From contig CM075673.1 in NCBI GenBank assembly GCA_037962975.1, forward strand, positions 157,748,667-157,812,666: a DNA stretch of 64,000 nucleotides, in the 5' to 3' direction. A program made the translations under genes and the position numbers. The notes beneath the pieces were generated by a model that was not told the DNA's origin, did no database searches, and saw only the letters and a program-made list of their open reading frames with translations. This document shows positions 54,140 through 64,000 of this stretch, piece by piece. The first letter of the stretch is position 1. Every line of letters starts with the position of its first letter. The stretch is from Clitoria ternatea. Taxonomy: Eukaryota > Streptophyta > Magnoliopsida > Fabales > Fabaceae.

Positions 54140-57100
54140 CTTGTTTTGTAGGTATGCTTCAAGGCAAGCAACACCCATTGGTATTTGGATAGTGGGTGTT
54201 CAAAGCATATGACGGGAGACATAAGCAAGTTCACATCATTTACTCCCAAAAGAAAAGGAAGCGTCACCTATGGAGACAACACCAAGGGAAGGATCCTAGG
54301 CATCGAAAATATTGGTAAGAGTTCTTCCACATCCATAAGTGACGTGTTGTATGTTGAAGGCCTCAAACATAATCTACTTAGCATTAGTCAATTATGTGAC
54401 AAATGATATAGAATTTTGTTTGAAACAAATTGTTGCATAATTGAGCATAAGGTTAATAAGGAAATTAAATTTGTAGGCCAAAGAATCGATAATATTTACA
54501 TGATTGACATGGATAGTTTGTCCTCAAATGATGTACAATGCTTCATGACTAGAGAGGATGAAACTTGACTATGGCATAGGAGAATAGCTCATATACATGT
54601 AGACCATTTGAACAAACTTGTTTCTAAGGAGCTAGTAATTGGTTTACCAAAGCTCAAATTTGAAAACAAATTTTGTGATGCATGTCAAAAGGGGAAACAA
54701 GTAAAGGCATCATTTCAATCTAAAAACATTGTTTCCACACAAAGACCTTTACAACTTTTGCACATGGATCTTTTTGGACCATCCAAAATCAAGAGCTTTG
54801 GTGGTAACTACTATGGTCTAGTAATCATAGATGACTATTCTAGATATACATGGACCTTGTTTCTTGCTCATAAAAATGAAGCATATCATGCATTCAAGAA
54901 ACTTGCAAAGATTATCCAAAATGAGCAAAATTCTAAAATTACATCCATTAGAACCGATCATGGGGAGAATTTGAAAATCAATCTTTTGAAAAGTTTTGCG
55001 AAAAACATGGTATTAATCACAATTTTTCAGCTCCTAGAACTCCACAACAAAATGGAGTAGTTGAAAGGAAAAATAGATCCTTGATGGAGCTTGCAAGAAC
55101 CATGTTAAATGAAAACAATATTGTAAAACATTTTTGGGCCGATGCGGTAAACACCACTTGTTATGTTATGAATAGATGTTTAATAAGGCCTATTCTAAAG
55201 AAAACCCCCTATGAACTTTACAAGGGCAGAAAACCCAACATTTCACACTTTCATATTTTTGGATGTAAATGTTTTGTGCTCAATAATGGAAAGGATAATC
55301 TAGGAAAGTTTGATGCAAAATCTGATGAGGCAATCTTCCTAGGGTACTCTCAATCTAGTAAATCTTATAGAATATTCAACAAACGCACGAATACCATAGA
55401 AGAATCCATTCATGTTAAATTTGATGAAAATAGCCATAACCCTCCGAGAAAGGAAGATGTTGATGATCTTGTAGGTACTCTTCAAGAATTGACCTTAGAT
55501 GACAAGGAAGGAGAAATCAAAGACACAAATGCAGCAAAACACGAGGAACCACAACAATGGATCACTTTGAAGGATCATCCTCTAGACAAAGTCATAAGTG
55601 AAATGACAAAAGGTGTAAGTACTCGTAATGCAATTAGAAATACATGCAATCATTTAGCCTTTGTATCGCAAATAGAACCCAAATGCATAAATGAAGCTAT
55701 TATTGATGAACATTGGATGTTGGCCATGTAAGAAGAGCTAAATCAATTTGAAAGAAATGAAGTTTGGGAGCTTGTGCCAAGACCCAATGATCACCAAATA
55801 ATAGGAACCAAATGGGTATTTAGGAATAAACTGGATGAAAATGGTATAATTACTAGGAACAAAGCTAGGCTAGTAGCTAAAGGCTATAATCAAGAAGAAG
55901 GCATTGATTATGAAGAGACTATGCACCCGTAGCTAGATTAGAAGCAATTAGACTACTATTAGCCTTCGCATGCTGTAGGGACTTCAAATTGTACCAAATG
56001 GATGTTAAAAGTGCTTTCTTGAATGGATACATTCAAGAGGAAGTATATGTTGATCAACCTCCAGGTTTTGAAAACCATCAATTTCCAAATCATGTTTTCA
56101 AATTAAAGAAAGCTCTGTATGGTTTGAAACAAGCTCCAAGAGCTTGGTATGAAAGGTTGAGCAAATTTCTTTTAGAAAATCATTTTGAAAGAGGAAACTT
56201 TGATACAACTTTATTCATAAAGCACAAAAAGAATAACATACTATTGGTACAAGTTTATGTTGATGATATAATATTTGGTGCCACTAATGAGTCAATGTGC
56301 AAGGAGATTGCTAAGTTAATGCAGGAAGAATTTGAAATGTCCATGATGGGGGAACTCACTTTCTTCCTTGGACTACAAATCAAGCAAACCAATGAAGGCA
56401 CATTCATTAATCAATCCAAGTACCGCAAAGAACTACTTAGAAAATTCAACATGGACAAAGCAAATGATATTGCCACACCCATGGGCACTTCATGCTATTT
56501 GGACAAGGATGAGAAAGGTAAGGATGTTGAACTCACAAAATATAGAGGCATGATAGGATCCTTACTTTACTTAACCGCTAGTAGACCAGATATCATGTTT
56601 GCTGTGTGTATGTGTGCTAGATACCAGGCTTGTCCTAAAGAATCACATCTCACTGCAGTAAAAAGGATAATGAAATATTTAGTTGGGACACAAAATGTTG
56701 GTTTATGGTACCCCAAAGGGGCTGAATGCACTTTAGTTGGATACTCTAATTCAGATTTTGCAGGATGTAAACTCGACAGAAAAAGCACTAGCGGAACATG
56801 TCACTTGCTTGGTAGTTCTCTTGTTTCTTGGCATAGCAAGAAACAAGTAAGTGTTGCACTATCAACAGCTGAGGCAGAATATGTTGCAGCTGGTAGTTGT
56901 TGTGCTCAAATCCTCTGGATGAGACAGCAACTTCTAGACTTTGGAGTTGTATTGGATCATGTTCCTCTTAAGTGTGATAATACTAGTGCTATCAATATCT
57001 CAAAGAATCCTGTAATGCATTCTAGAACCAAAAATATTGAGATTAGACATTATTTCATTAGAGATCATGTATTAAAGGGTGATTGTATACTTGAGCATGT

Positions 57101-57209
57101 TGAAACTTCTAGGCAACTAGCAGATATTTTCACCAAACCTTTAGCTAGGGAGCAATTCATCCACATTAGAGGAGAATTAGGAATTCTTGACATGAATAAT
57201 TGTGTTTGA
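54140..57209 (+). pseudogene. pol: copia pol (PR-IN-RT-RH), broken
   Basis: The protease region reads WYLDSGCSKHMTGD (about 54179-54220), with the DSG active site. Integrase has the GAG-pre-integrase part (LWHRRIAHIH), LLHMDLFGPSK and RTDHGEN. RT has YQMDVKSAFLNGYIQEEVY and the catalytic YVDD (about 56256-56267). RNase H is complete (KSTSGTCHLLGSSLVSW, ALSTAEAEYVA) to the stop at 57209. Lesions are TGA at 54404 and 54566, one-base deletions near 54962 and 55919, and TAA at 55729. From 55989 to 57209 the RT/RH frame is uninterrupted (406 codons). Confidence 0.9.
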
Positions 57210-57333
57210 ATGATGAAGTATTTTGATAAAAACAGTATTATATGGCATGATTGTATGAGTTGGTTATTATCGTTGGTATGATTGATTAATATTGCAACTC
57301 TCCTATGTGAAAACTGCAAATTCTTGAACCAGA

Positions 57334-57665
57334 TAATCGATTATATACATCTGCATAATCGATTAATAAGCTTCTATCTCGTTGATAATCGATTACGAAT
57401 TGCCATCTAATCGATTACCAAGCCTCTGTTTTATGCATAATCGATTACTTCTTGATCCATAATCGATTACAAAGCCTCTGTTTCAGGTGCAAGACGTTTC
57501 GTCTTCCCAGTAATCGATTACCATACTACCACAATCGATTAGGACGTTTCTGTTTTCTCACTAATCGATTACTCAACTCTCGTAATCGATTACACTATGT
57601 ATGAAACGATTCAAATTCCCCAGAAACAGTAAGCTAATCGATTACCTATGCCCCGTAATCGATTA
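57334..57665 (+). repeat. Second TAATCGATTA array, 6 pairs, between pol and env-like ORF
   Basis: Twelve copies (one CAATCGATTA) form six pairs: 57334/57356, 57386/57408, 57438/57460, 57511/57532, 57562/57583 and 57635/57656. The pair step is 21-22 bp, and pair-to-pair steps are 52, 52, 73, 51 and 73 bp, the same values as in the LTR array. The sequences between the motifs differ from the LTR array. Confidence 0.95.
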
Positions 57666-57763
57666 GCATCAGTACTGGCACAGTCAAACGCTGCTTCCCG
57701 AGGTCTGCTCAAATTCTTCACTCCTTTAACTCACCTCACTCTCTTCTAGACCTAATTTTTCCC

Positions 57764-57771
57764 TATAAATA
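57764..57771 (+). promoter_or_regulatory. TATA box upstream of the env-like ORF
   Basis: TATAAATA, a perfect plant TATA consensus, lies about 100 bp after the palindrome array and 89 bp before the env-like ATG. It suggests a separate promoter for the downstream ORF. This is an inference from position. Confidence 0.5.
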
Positions 57772-57859
57772 CCCTCTTCTTCACCCTCTCATCTTACACT
57801 ACCTCCTTCCTCTTCAAATCTCTCAAAGCTTTGCCTCTCTTCATCTTCTCTTCCTCACC

Positions 57860-58030
57860 ATGTCTTCCTCCCGCACCATCAAAAGAGTAAGGTCCTCCAT
57901 GGCCCAAGCCAACAACCCCCTATACTTTTCTAGGTTCTTCTCCTCTCCTAGAGACCTACAAAATTTTGTCAACAATTTTTCTGAAAAGGATATCATGACT
58001 CCCCATGATGCTGAAATCCTGAGCCATTAA
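57860..58030 (+). pseudogene. env-like ORF of the copia element, truncated
   Basis: The ATG at 57860 opens 56 codons: MSSSRTIKRVRSSMAQANNP followed by LYFSRFFSSPRDLQNFVNNF, then a TAA. SIRE/Maximus elements carry a longer env-like ORF at this place, with a basic N-terminus. Here it is cut short near the point where other repeat sequence begins. Function in such elements is unknown. Confidence 0.6.
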
Positions 58031-58671
58031 TTTGGTGCAAAAATTCTTAGTAAAATAAAATGTGACTCTCGGATTTACACTTTGGCAAGCGCACCAGTCG
58101 TTAAAATTGTAGTGTATTTGATCGTCCCACAGGGATTGTGGTAAGTACCTCAATCTAGGACTAGTACAAGCTGAACCAACAGAAAATACATGAAGTTCAT
58201 TCGGTTTTTATGGTTTTAGTGTTTTATAGTTGTTTTTGTATTTTCAGAAATAGAGTTAAAGTGAAATGTGGAAAGTGATTAATAGAAAACAGGTCAGGAT
58301 TGCTTTGGCTCACAATTTCCTCAAGAAACATGCAATTAAGTATAATCGAACTTCACAATCTAGAGGACAATCCGCTTGCGGTTATTCCCTAATTCCTTAG
58401 GTGAAAAACACTAATCCTTAAGCAATGAACCTTAATTCCTTAAGTGCTCGATTAACCTAAGAATCTAATGCGAAATTGGAGGTTGAACTCTAACTATTCA
58501 CCTAAATTGAGTAGGCCTGAACTAGTTAGAAAGCTGGAAGTTACCTAAGCTTCAACCATGATTCCTCACTGGCAAAGTTCTTCATCGGTTTTGGATTTGT
58601 CAATCCAGCGATTCTGCTCCACTCATCAGCTTGTTCGCCTCAGGATCTTAGAAATCGATCTACTTGCTCAC
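58031..58671. other. Repeat-derived fragment, class not resolved
   Basis: The stretch contains a run like GGCAAGCGCACCAGTCGTTA and GATCGTCCCACAGGGATTG (58084-58139), sequence that I associate with multicopy plant retroelement leaders. No ORF, LTR end or RNA gene could be fixed. It borders the truncated copia element on the left and the gypsy LTR on the right. Confidence 0.35.
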
Positions 58672-61600
58672 TGTAACACCCTCGGTTAGATAAGACAAAT
58701 CCTTCTGTAGGTTCATCCCATTTAACTGAGAGTGTTAACAGTTTTTAGAAAAAGTGAATATTTTTTTTTAAAATAAATACGTGGCAAATCAGCGGAAGTA
58801 ATATTGTATATATCACATAGTTATTCACAAACTGTAAATAATTGTACTCTTAACAGAATGGGGCTCGCAGGCACCCTTAAATATTATACAGTCATCCGGT
58901 GTCTGATTATAAATATTCTATCCTTAATGATTATTCTCAATGGGTTCAGCGTATTGCTGATCTTCACACTCGGGTTCTTGAGTTTCTAATTCCTCTAAAA
59001 AATGTTCAACAGTAAGGGTGAGTATAACCCAAGACCCTGATTGGTTCATCCGATGCGGACATAATCCAGTTAACATACAATGTCACATAAATCATACATT
59101 TAGCATGTTTAAAACAATCAAGCGTGTTGTCATCACATAAATCGTACATATAACATATTCACAATTATAACAATCAAATATGCTGTAATGAATGCATGAG
59201 TTCGGATTTATTATGATTTATCTTTGGTTAAGTCTCATGATGCATGTGGGCCCAATAAGTCGTTTCATCTTCTTCTCATTCTGTGGAATATCACCATTCC
59301 AATCATCTAGAGCGATCAGGGTCCGCCCAAGTTCCATGTGGTACAAATGAACTCATTGGTTCTCATCATTAATTTAAATATTTTTGGAACTTGGATCCCT
59401 ACGATCATAGTTATACTCCATCATTTAGTCAAAGTACACTAGAATTGCATCGTCTCACCCGGCTATCAGGCGCGACTCTGATGCCATTGGGTTGCCGTTC
59501 CAGTTGTACTCCCAAGATTCTTCATGGAGATCGAACGTGAGTGTCCTTCACTGTACCAAGTGTATGCTCTAGAGGTTTTTCTTCTTCAAAAATATTTTCA
59601 TGATGCGAAATGCATTTTTCTTTCAATTGATTCCTTGGGTATCTTATGTATTTCCAGTCTCATCATATCATTCTCAAGTTCTTTGAATTTTCTCAATCAT
59701 TTAAACCTTGTAAGATATTCGTTTATTATTTAAAGAAATATATCTATTATATATATTCTTTTATAAAGAATAAAATAATATATATTCTTTATGTAAATAC
59801 GCATAATTTGGATATTAACAATGTATAATACTAATAAAACTAATAATAATGATAACAATATTAATTTTGACAATAAATAGAATAAGAATGATAATTATAA
59901 CTTACTAATAACTTAAATAGTAGTAAAGATTAGTTTCCAATTAAAAATTCAAGTGAAAAACACTAAAAATAGAGTTTTCTGAGTGGAACAGAGGAAAATC
60001 CGAGTGAAATGAGTATGATTCCGAGTGGAATCATACAGAGAAGGGTTCTCCAAGCGATCTGGCTAAAAATCCGAGTGAAATGACACTGGAAAAGCTATTT
60101 TCTGACTGAAATAAATTTAAATCCGAGTGAAATGAAGTGGAATACTGTTTTCCGACTGGGACAGCTTGAATCCGAGTGGAAATAAATTATATCCGAGTAA
60201 AAATGTTGATTTCTAAACTTTTTGAGAAAGAAAGGTTTAATACTGAGTGAGAAATTGAGTTTGCCGAGTGGAATGGGTTGAATATCGAGTGAAACTGAAT
60301 CATCCGAGATAAATAAATCCGTTCCGAGTGAAAAATAAATTTTCTGGGTGAAATGAGTTTAAATACCGAGTGAATTCAGGTTGAAGTGAGTTTCTGAATA
60401 AAATAGGCATCAATCCGAGTGAAATAATCCTGATTCCGAGTGGAATCAGGTTGATAAGAGATTTCTAAGTTATTTTAACTATGTATTCCGAGTGAAAATA
60501 AACTAAAGGGAGTTTTCTGAGTAAAATAAAGGTTTACCGAGTTAAAAATCACTGGGAAGGGTTTTCATGAGTGAAGCTACTTAAATTCTGAGTGAAAATG
60601 AGTTTCTGAATGAAATTAATTATGATTCCGAGTGGAATCAATAGGAAAAGAGTTTCCTGAGTAAAAATAAGATACTTTCCGAGTAGAACAGTGTGTTTAC
60701 CGAGTGAAATAAGGTTGGGAAGCTTCTGTCCGAGTTAAATATGATGTTTTCCGAGTGCATTTACTAAAAAGGGGTTCTGAGTAAAAGGTAAATATACTTT
60801 CTGAGTGAAATTAAGTCAAAACCGAGTAAAAGAATATAAGAAGGAAATTTCCAAGTAAAACAAGACTTGTAAGATGCTGTCCGAGAGAAATAGAGTATTT
60901 ACCGAGTGAAATACTATGTTTTCCGAGTGAAATTAAATGGAAAGATGTTATCCGAGTATAAATAAGCAAAACCGAGTAAAATAAGTGTAAAACCGGTCGG
61001 ATTATCATAAAACTGAGTAAAATAACCTATTATCATATTTGTTTCACTGGAAATCACACGGTACCCATGTTTCTTAGTATTTTCAGTCCCATAAATACAT
61101 GTCATATCATAATTCATCACTCGGTAACAGATATATATATATATACATGCATATACAAATAATAATTTAAACCATTTCATACACATTGAATCAGTCCTCC
61201 ACTCGGTTTTCCCACAAGGCACCCAAGAATATACCCCCTTACCTCAAATGAAGCTCCTGGAGGAGAAGAAAGAGGCTCCCTTCACTGTCCTGCTTCAATT
61301 CCGAGTGAAACAGAGGGGAAAGGAGAGGGAAAGAGCTTGCTGGGAAGAAGAGTGATGAAGTGTTTGGTTCGTGTGTGTGGTGTGAGGTCTGAGGACCTTG
61401 AACTCGTTTAAATAGGGAGGAAATGAGTGGGAGACAAGTGGGAGACAGCCTTTTCCGAGTGGGCTGCTGAGTCAGTGCCTATTTCTGAGTGATAAGCTAA
61501 GTCAGTTCCCATTTGTGAGTGATAAGCTGAGTCAGAAGGGTCAGTGGAGATTAAACAATTATATATGCTGAGTCAGTGTCCATTCCTGGTCGTCCACCAT

Positions 61601-62593
61601 CCTTAATGCGCATGATTGGATTTAAATATCATGAAAAGACAAAATTGAAGTCAAAACGCAGTTCTGTCAGTGAATTCCGACTGGAATACTTGAATACCGA
61701 GTGAAAATACACTCGGTTAACACTTCTGTCAGTGAATTCCGACTGGAATTCCCACTTCCGAGTCTCAATTGCAATTCTTCACTCGGGTTTTCTTCGAAAC
61801 CGACTCAGGTACTCGGTTTTCACTCGGTAATACCTCTTCAGACCGAGTCCTCTCTTTCTCAGTGAATCTTCACTCGGAAATCTGAGCCTTCCTTCACTCA
61901 ATTCACTCGGTTTAGGCCATTTCCTCTCGGACCAAGACTCACACATACTTCTCTCACTCGGTTTTGGTCCAGTGGAGTGTATCTCACTCGGAATTGACTT
62001 CCTCCACCATTTTCCACTCGGTTTCCTAAGCAATTACATAAGAAACCGTTCGGAATACTTCCATATAACACGTTCCACTCGGTAAGAGGCATCAAATCAA
62101 CATAAACTTGAGTGTTTAAGCTTTCTTTCACTCGGAATACTTCAACCAGTGTAGTCTCCTTCAGAATAGGAAGCATTCAACTCGGAACCGAGCCTTTCTA
62201 GGGTGTTTTGACTCGGATTTTCACCCAGAATTGATTCTTTTGACCACTCTTCACTCAGAATTGCTTCTCAAGTCAGGATTCCATTCGGTGGTAGTCCCTT
62301 CAGTCATGTTTTACTCGAAAAACATGACACTGGCTTGGAATTCCATCCTCCACTCGGAATTCCTGATCCTTCACTCGGAATTCTTCTCTGTCACTCGGAA
62401 CAGAGCCCTTTTCACTCGGTTTTTGCATAATTTCACTAATATTCCATATAAACTCTATTATTACGTGCAAAAATGACATTTTTGAGGTACTACAGACCAT
62501 CAACAAGGTATATATTGACTTATTCTTGCTTACAAACCCTCCATAATTAAAATTTATAAGGATAAAATTGTTTCTAAAAACAGGGATGTTACA
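58672..62593 (-). repeat. 3.9-kb 3' LTR with CCGAGTG-type arrays
   Basis: On the minus strand it starts TGTAACATCCCTG and ends GGGTGTTACA, with the polypurine tract directly before it. The length is about 3,922 bp. It holds two large arrays of a CCGAGTG word: in plus orientation from about 60,000 to 61,700 and as CACTCGG from about 61,780 to 62,420. A TATTTAAA word on the minus strand lies at 61407-61414. The flanking 5-mer is CTCAC (58667-58671); its partner is outside the window. Confidence 0.8.
59981..62420. repeat. Dispersed CCGAGTG / CACTCGG arrays inside the LTR
   Basis: At least 25 CCGAG-type words occur in the left array and about 20 CTCGG-type words in the right. Neighbouring copies are typically 20-22 or 29-32 bp apart (GAGT/GACT starts 59981, 60002, 60023, 60073, 60104, 60125, 60154, 60174, 60195). 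On the right, CTCGG starts at 61926, 61957, 61987, 62017, 62049, 62078, 62131, 62181 and 62212. The orientation flips near 61,700. Confidence 0.9.
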
Positions 62594-62608
62594 TTCTCCC
62601 CTTCTTTT
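62594..62608 (-). other. Polypurine tract of the gypsy element
   Basis: On the minus strand AAAAGAAGGGGAGAA abuts the LTR start TGTAAC, the standard plus-strand primer position for LTR retrotransposons. Confidence 0.9.
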
Positions 62609-62633
62609 AGAAATTTCGTCCCAAAATTTAAAG

Positions 62634-64000
62634 TTAAAACAATTGAGGGTACAATTCTCTCATTTTCTCCTCTATTTCCCAAGTAGCATCCCCATCATCT
62701 GTCTGACTCCAAACTACTTTGACCAAAGGGATTTCTTTGCCTCTTAGCTGTTTGAGACGTCGGTCAGCAATCTTAACTGGCGATGCTTCAAAGGTAAGGT
62801 TTTCTTTCAGAACAAATTGATCGGGACTTAGAACATGATCAGGGCTTGGTACATATTTACGGAGTTGAGAGACATGAAATACATTGTGAAGGTTTGTCAG
62901 CTCGGGTGGCAGAGCAATGCGGTACGCATGAGTTCCTATCTTTTGCAGAATCTGATAGGGTCCTACGTATCTGGGGCTTAACTTCTTGGCCTTCAAAGCT
63001 CTTCCTACTCCAGTGGTAGGGGTAACTTTGAGAAATACATGGTCACCTTCTTCAAATTCTAATGGCTTCCGTCGCTTGTCATAGTAACTCTTTTGTCTAT
63101 CTTGCGAAGCCTTCATTGCCATTTGAATCCTCTGAACTTGTTCTGTTGTCTTTTGAACAATCTCTGGTCCAATTATTGTCTTTTCACCAGTTTCATACCA
63201 ACATAAAGGTGTACGGCACTTTCTTCCATACAAAGCTTCATAAGGGGCCATTCCGATGCTTGCATGATAGCTGTTGTTGTAAGTGAATTCAATGAGTGGA
63301 AGGTATTCTTGCCAACTTCCTCTATGTTCTAGGACACAAAGACGCAACAAATCTTCAAGAGTCTTGATTGTTCTTTCTGATTGTCCGTCTGTCTGTGGAT
63401 GATATGCGGAACTTAACTTCAGATGAGTTCCTAGAGCTTGTTGCAGGCTCTTCCAAAACTGTGATGTGAAACGAGGATCTCGATCAGACACAATCGCAGT
63501 GGGAGTTCCATGTAATCGTACAATCTCCTTGATATAGATCTGGGTGAGTTTTTCTAGGGAATACTTCATATTAACAGGAATGAAATGAGCGGTCTTTGTT
63601 AATCGATCCACGATTACCCAAATAGCATCACATCCAGCCGATGTTCTGGGAAATCCACTCACGAAGTCCATAGCAATCTCATCCCATTTCCATTCTGGAA
63701 TATCCAAAGGACGAAGGGTCCCACTTGGTCGTTGTTGTTCCGCCTTTACCTTCTGACACATCAGGTAAGCTGTTACGTACTCAGCGATATCCCTTTTCAT
63801 TCCTTGCCACCAGAATAATTTCTTCAAGTCTTGGTACATCTTGGTTGATCCTGGGTGGATACTGTACTTACTTTTGTGTGCTTCATCCAGGATAGATCTC
63901 TTAAGATCTGCGTTGACTGGAATACAGAGCCTCTGTTGATACTTGATCACTCCATGTTCATCTTTGCTAAACTCTGAGACTCCTTCTTTTGTCTTTTCTG
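62634..64000 (-). CDS. pol: gypsy pol, integrase and chromodomain end (partial, open)
   Basis: The minus-strand frame is open from the window edge to the stop at 62634 (about 454 codons). It begins in the RNase H/integrase linker. The integrase zinc region reads HKSKYSIHPGSTKMY ... YLMCQKVK, where the expected first Cys of the CxxC pair is Tyr. The core shows MDFVSGFPRT, SDRDPRFTSQFW and HPQTDGQSERTIKTLED (D, D and E of the catalytic triad). The C-terminus SPVKIADRRLKQLRGKEIPL to ATWEIEEKMRELYP is chromodomain-like, which in chromoviruses guides insertion into heterochromatin. No stop or frameshift occurs. Confidence 0.9.
   Translation of the reverse strand, partial: EKTKEGVSEFSKDEHGVIKYQQRLCIPVNADLKRSILDEAHKSKYSIHPGSTKMYQDLKKLFWWQGMKRDIAEYVTAYLMCQKVKAEQQRPSGTLRPLDIPEWKWDEIAMDFVSGFPRTSAGCDAIWVIVDRLTKTAHFIPVNMKYSLEKLTQIYIKEIVRLHGTPTAIVSDRDPRFTSQFWKSLQQALGTHLKLSSAYHPQTDGQSERTIKTLEDLLRLCVLEHRGSWQEYLPLIEFTYNNSYHASIGMAPYEALYGRKCRTPLCWYETGEKTIIGPEIVQKTTEQVQRIQMAMKASQDRQKSYYDKRRKPLEFEEGDHVFLKVTPTTGVGRALKAKKLSPRYVGPYQILQKIGTHAYRIALPPELTNLHNVFHVSQLRKYVPSPDHVLSPDQFVLKENLTFEASPVKIADRRLKQLRGKEIPLVKVVWSQTDDGDATWEIEEKMRELYPQLF

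Larger units (their letters stand above)
50970..58030 (+). mobile_element. Ty1/copia element of Maximus/SIRE-like type, 3' truncated
   Basis: The parts are a 5' LTR, a PBS TGGTATCAGAGC matching initiator tRNA-Met, an intact gag ORF, a broken pol in copia order (PR, IN, RT, RH), a 3' non-coding array and an env-like ORF start. A post-pol ORF is typical of Maximus/SIRE elements. No second LTR follows. The env-like ORF ends after 56 codons and different sequence takes over near 58031, so the 3' end has been lost. Confidence 0.85.
58672..64000 (-). mobile_element. Tekay-like Ty3/gypsy element, 3' part (runs off right edge)
   Basis: On the minus strand an open pol frame enters from the right edge and ends at 62634. 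A purine-rich tract follows, then a long LTR from 62593 down to 58672. The integrase ends in a chromodomain-like segment, as in Tekay/Del chromoviruses. The 5' LTR, gag and RT lie outside the window. Confidence 0.85.

Noticed and set aside
57202..57240. 3' LTR start of the copia element (TGTTTGAATG recurs at 57202)
   Set aside because: Only about 12 bases match the 5' LTR start; the following sequence diverges and no LTR body follows.
59524..59828. Small ORFs within the 3.9-kb LTR
   Set aside because: No domain signature, low complexity and an LTR context; expected chance ORFs.

Overview
The window looks like plant nuclear DNA from a legume, most likely a soybean relative. Supporting signs are a 12-exon SEC23 gene with GT-AG introns, AT-rich spacers, legume-type CACTA, Helitron, hAT, Ty1/copia and Ty3/gypsy elements, and a captured piece of plastid psbZ-trnS DNA. 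No prokaryotic operon or CRISPR array is present. The only clearly intact cellular gene is SEC23, the COPII inner-coat subunit (762 codons), on the + strand at 23469-42681. Nearly everything else is transposable-element sequence.

Layout. 1-1854: 5' end of a minus-strand Ty3/gypsy element (LTR, then an open gag). About 2600-10213: a CACTA element with a TNP2 transposase pseudogene (one frame, six premature stops), a second pseudogene joining a Transposase_24-like region to a Ulp1/C48-like region, and a 3' subterminal repeat zone that has swallowed a plastid psbZ-trnS(UGA) fragment. About 10250-10410: copia scrap. 10527-23201: a decayed Helitron (PIF1-type helicase, RPA1-like gene, CTAG 3' end), broken by a partial self-duplication, a hAT MITE with a perfect 8-bp target-site duplication (TSD), and a compact Ty3/gypsy element with 249-bp LTRs. 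23469-42681: SEC23, whose introns hold at least nine smaller elements (three related hAT copies, a MULE-like element, a Stowaway, a Tourist, a tRNA-derived SINE and others).

43568-49404: a small RNase H1 N-terminal (Cauli_VI-type) protein and a multi-exon Ulp1-like gene whose catalytic exon is split by a solo LTR with a perfect 5-bp TSD. 49690-50969: a retroelement 3' fragment with a paired-palindrome array and an env-like ORF. The latter is cut by a Maximus/SIRE-like Ty1/copia element (5' LTR, gag, broken pol, second palindrome array, truncated env-like ORF) at 50970-58030. 58672-64000: the 3.9-kb 3' LTR and open integrase end of a minus-strand Tekay-like gypsy element.

The most unusual signal is architectural. 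Three unrelated short motifs (TAATCGATTA, CGCTTRAGCG and CCGAGTG) form arrays in the non-coding parts of different retroelements. In each the copies are spaced about 20-22 bp apart, with larger steps mostly near 30, 50 or 72 bp, so many sites would face one side of the DNA helix. Several arrays lie roughly 100-250 bp from a TATA-like box. A second theme is inactivation mainly by C-to-T or G-to-A changes (Trp, Gln and Arg codons to stops, Cys to Tyr), as expected for methylated transposons. All calls come from reading the sequence; family assignments are recalled from general knowledge, with no database search.
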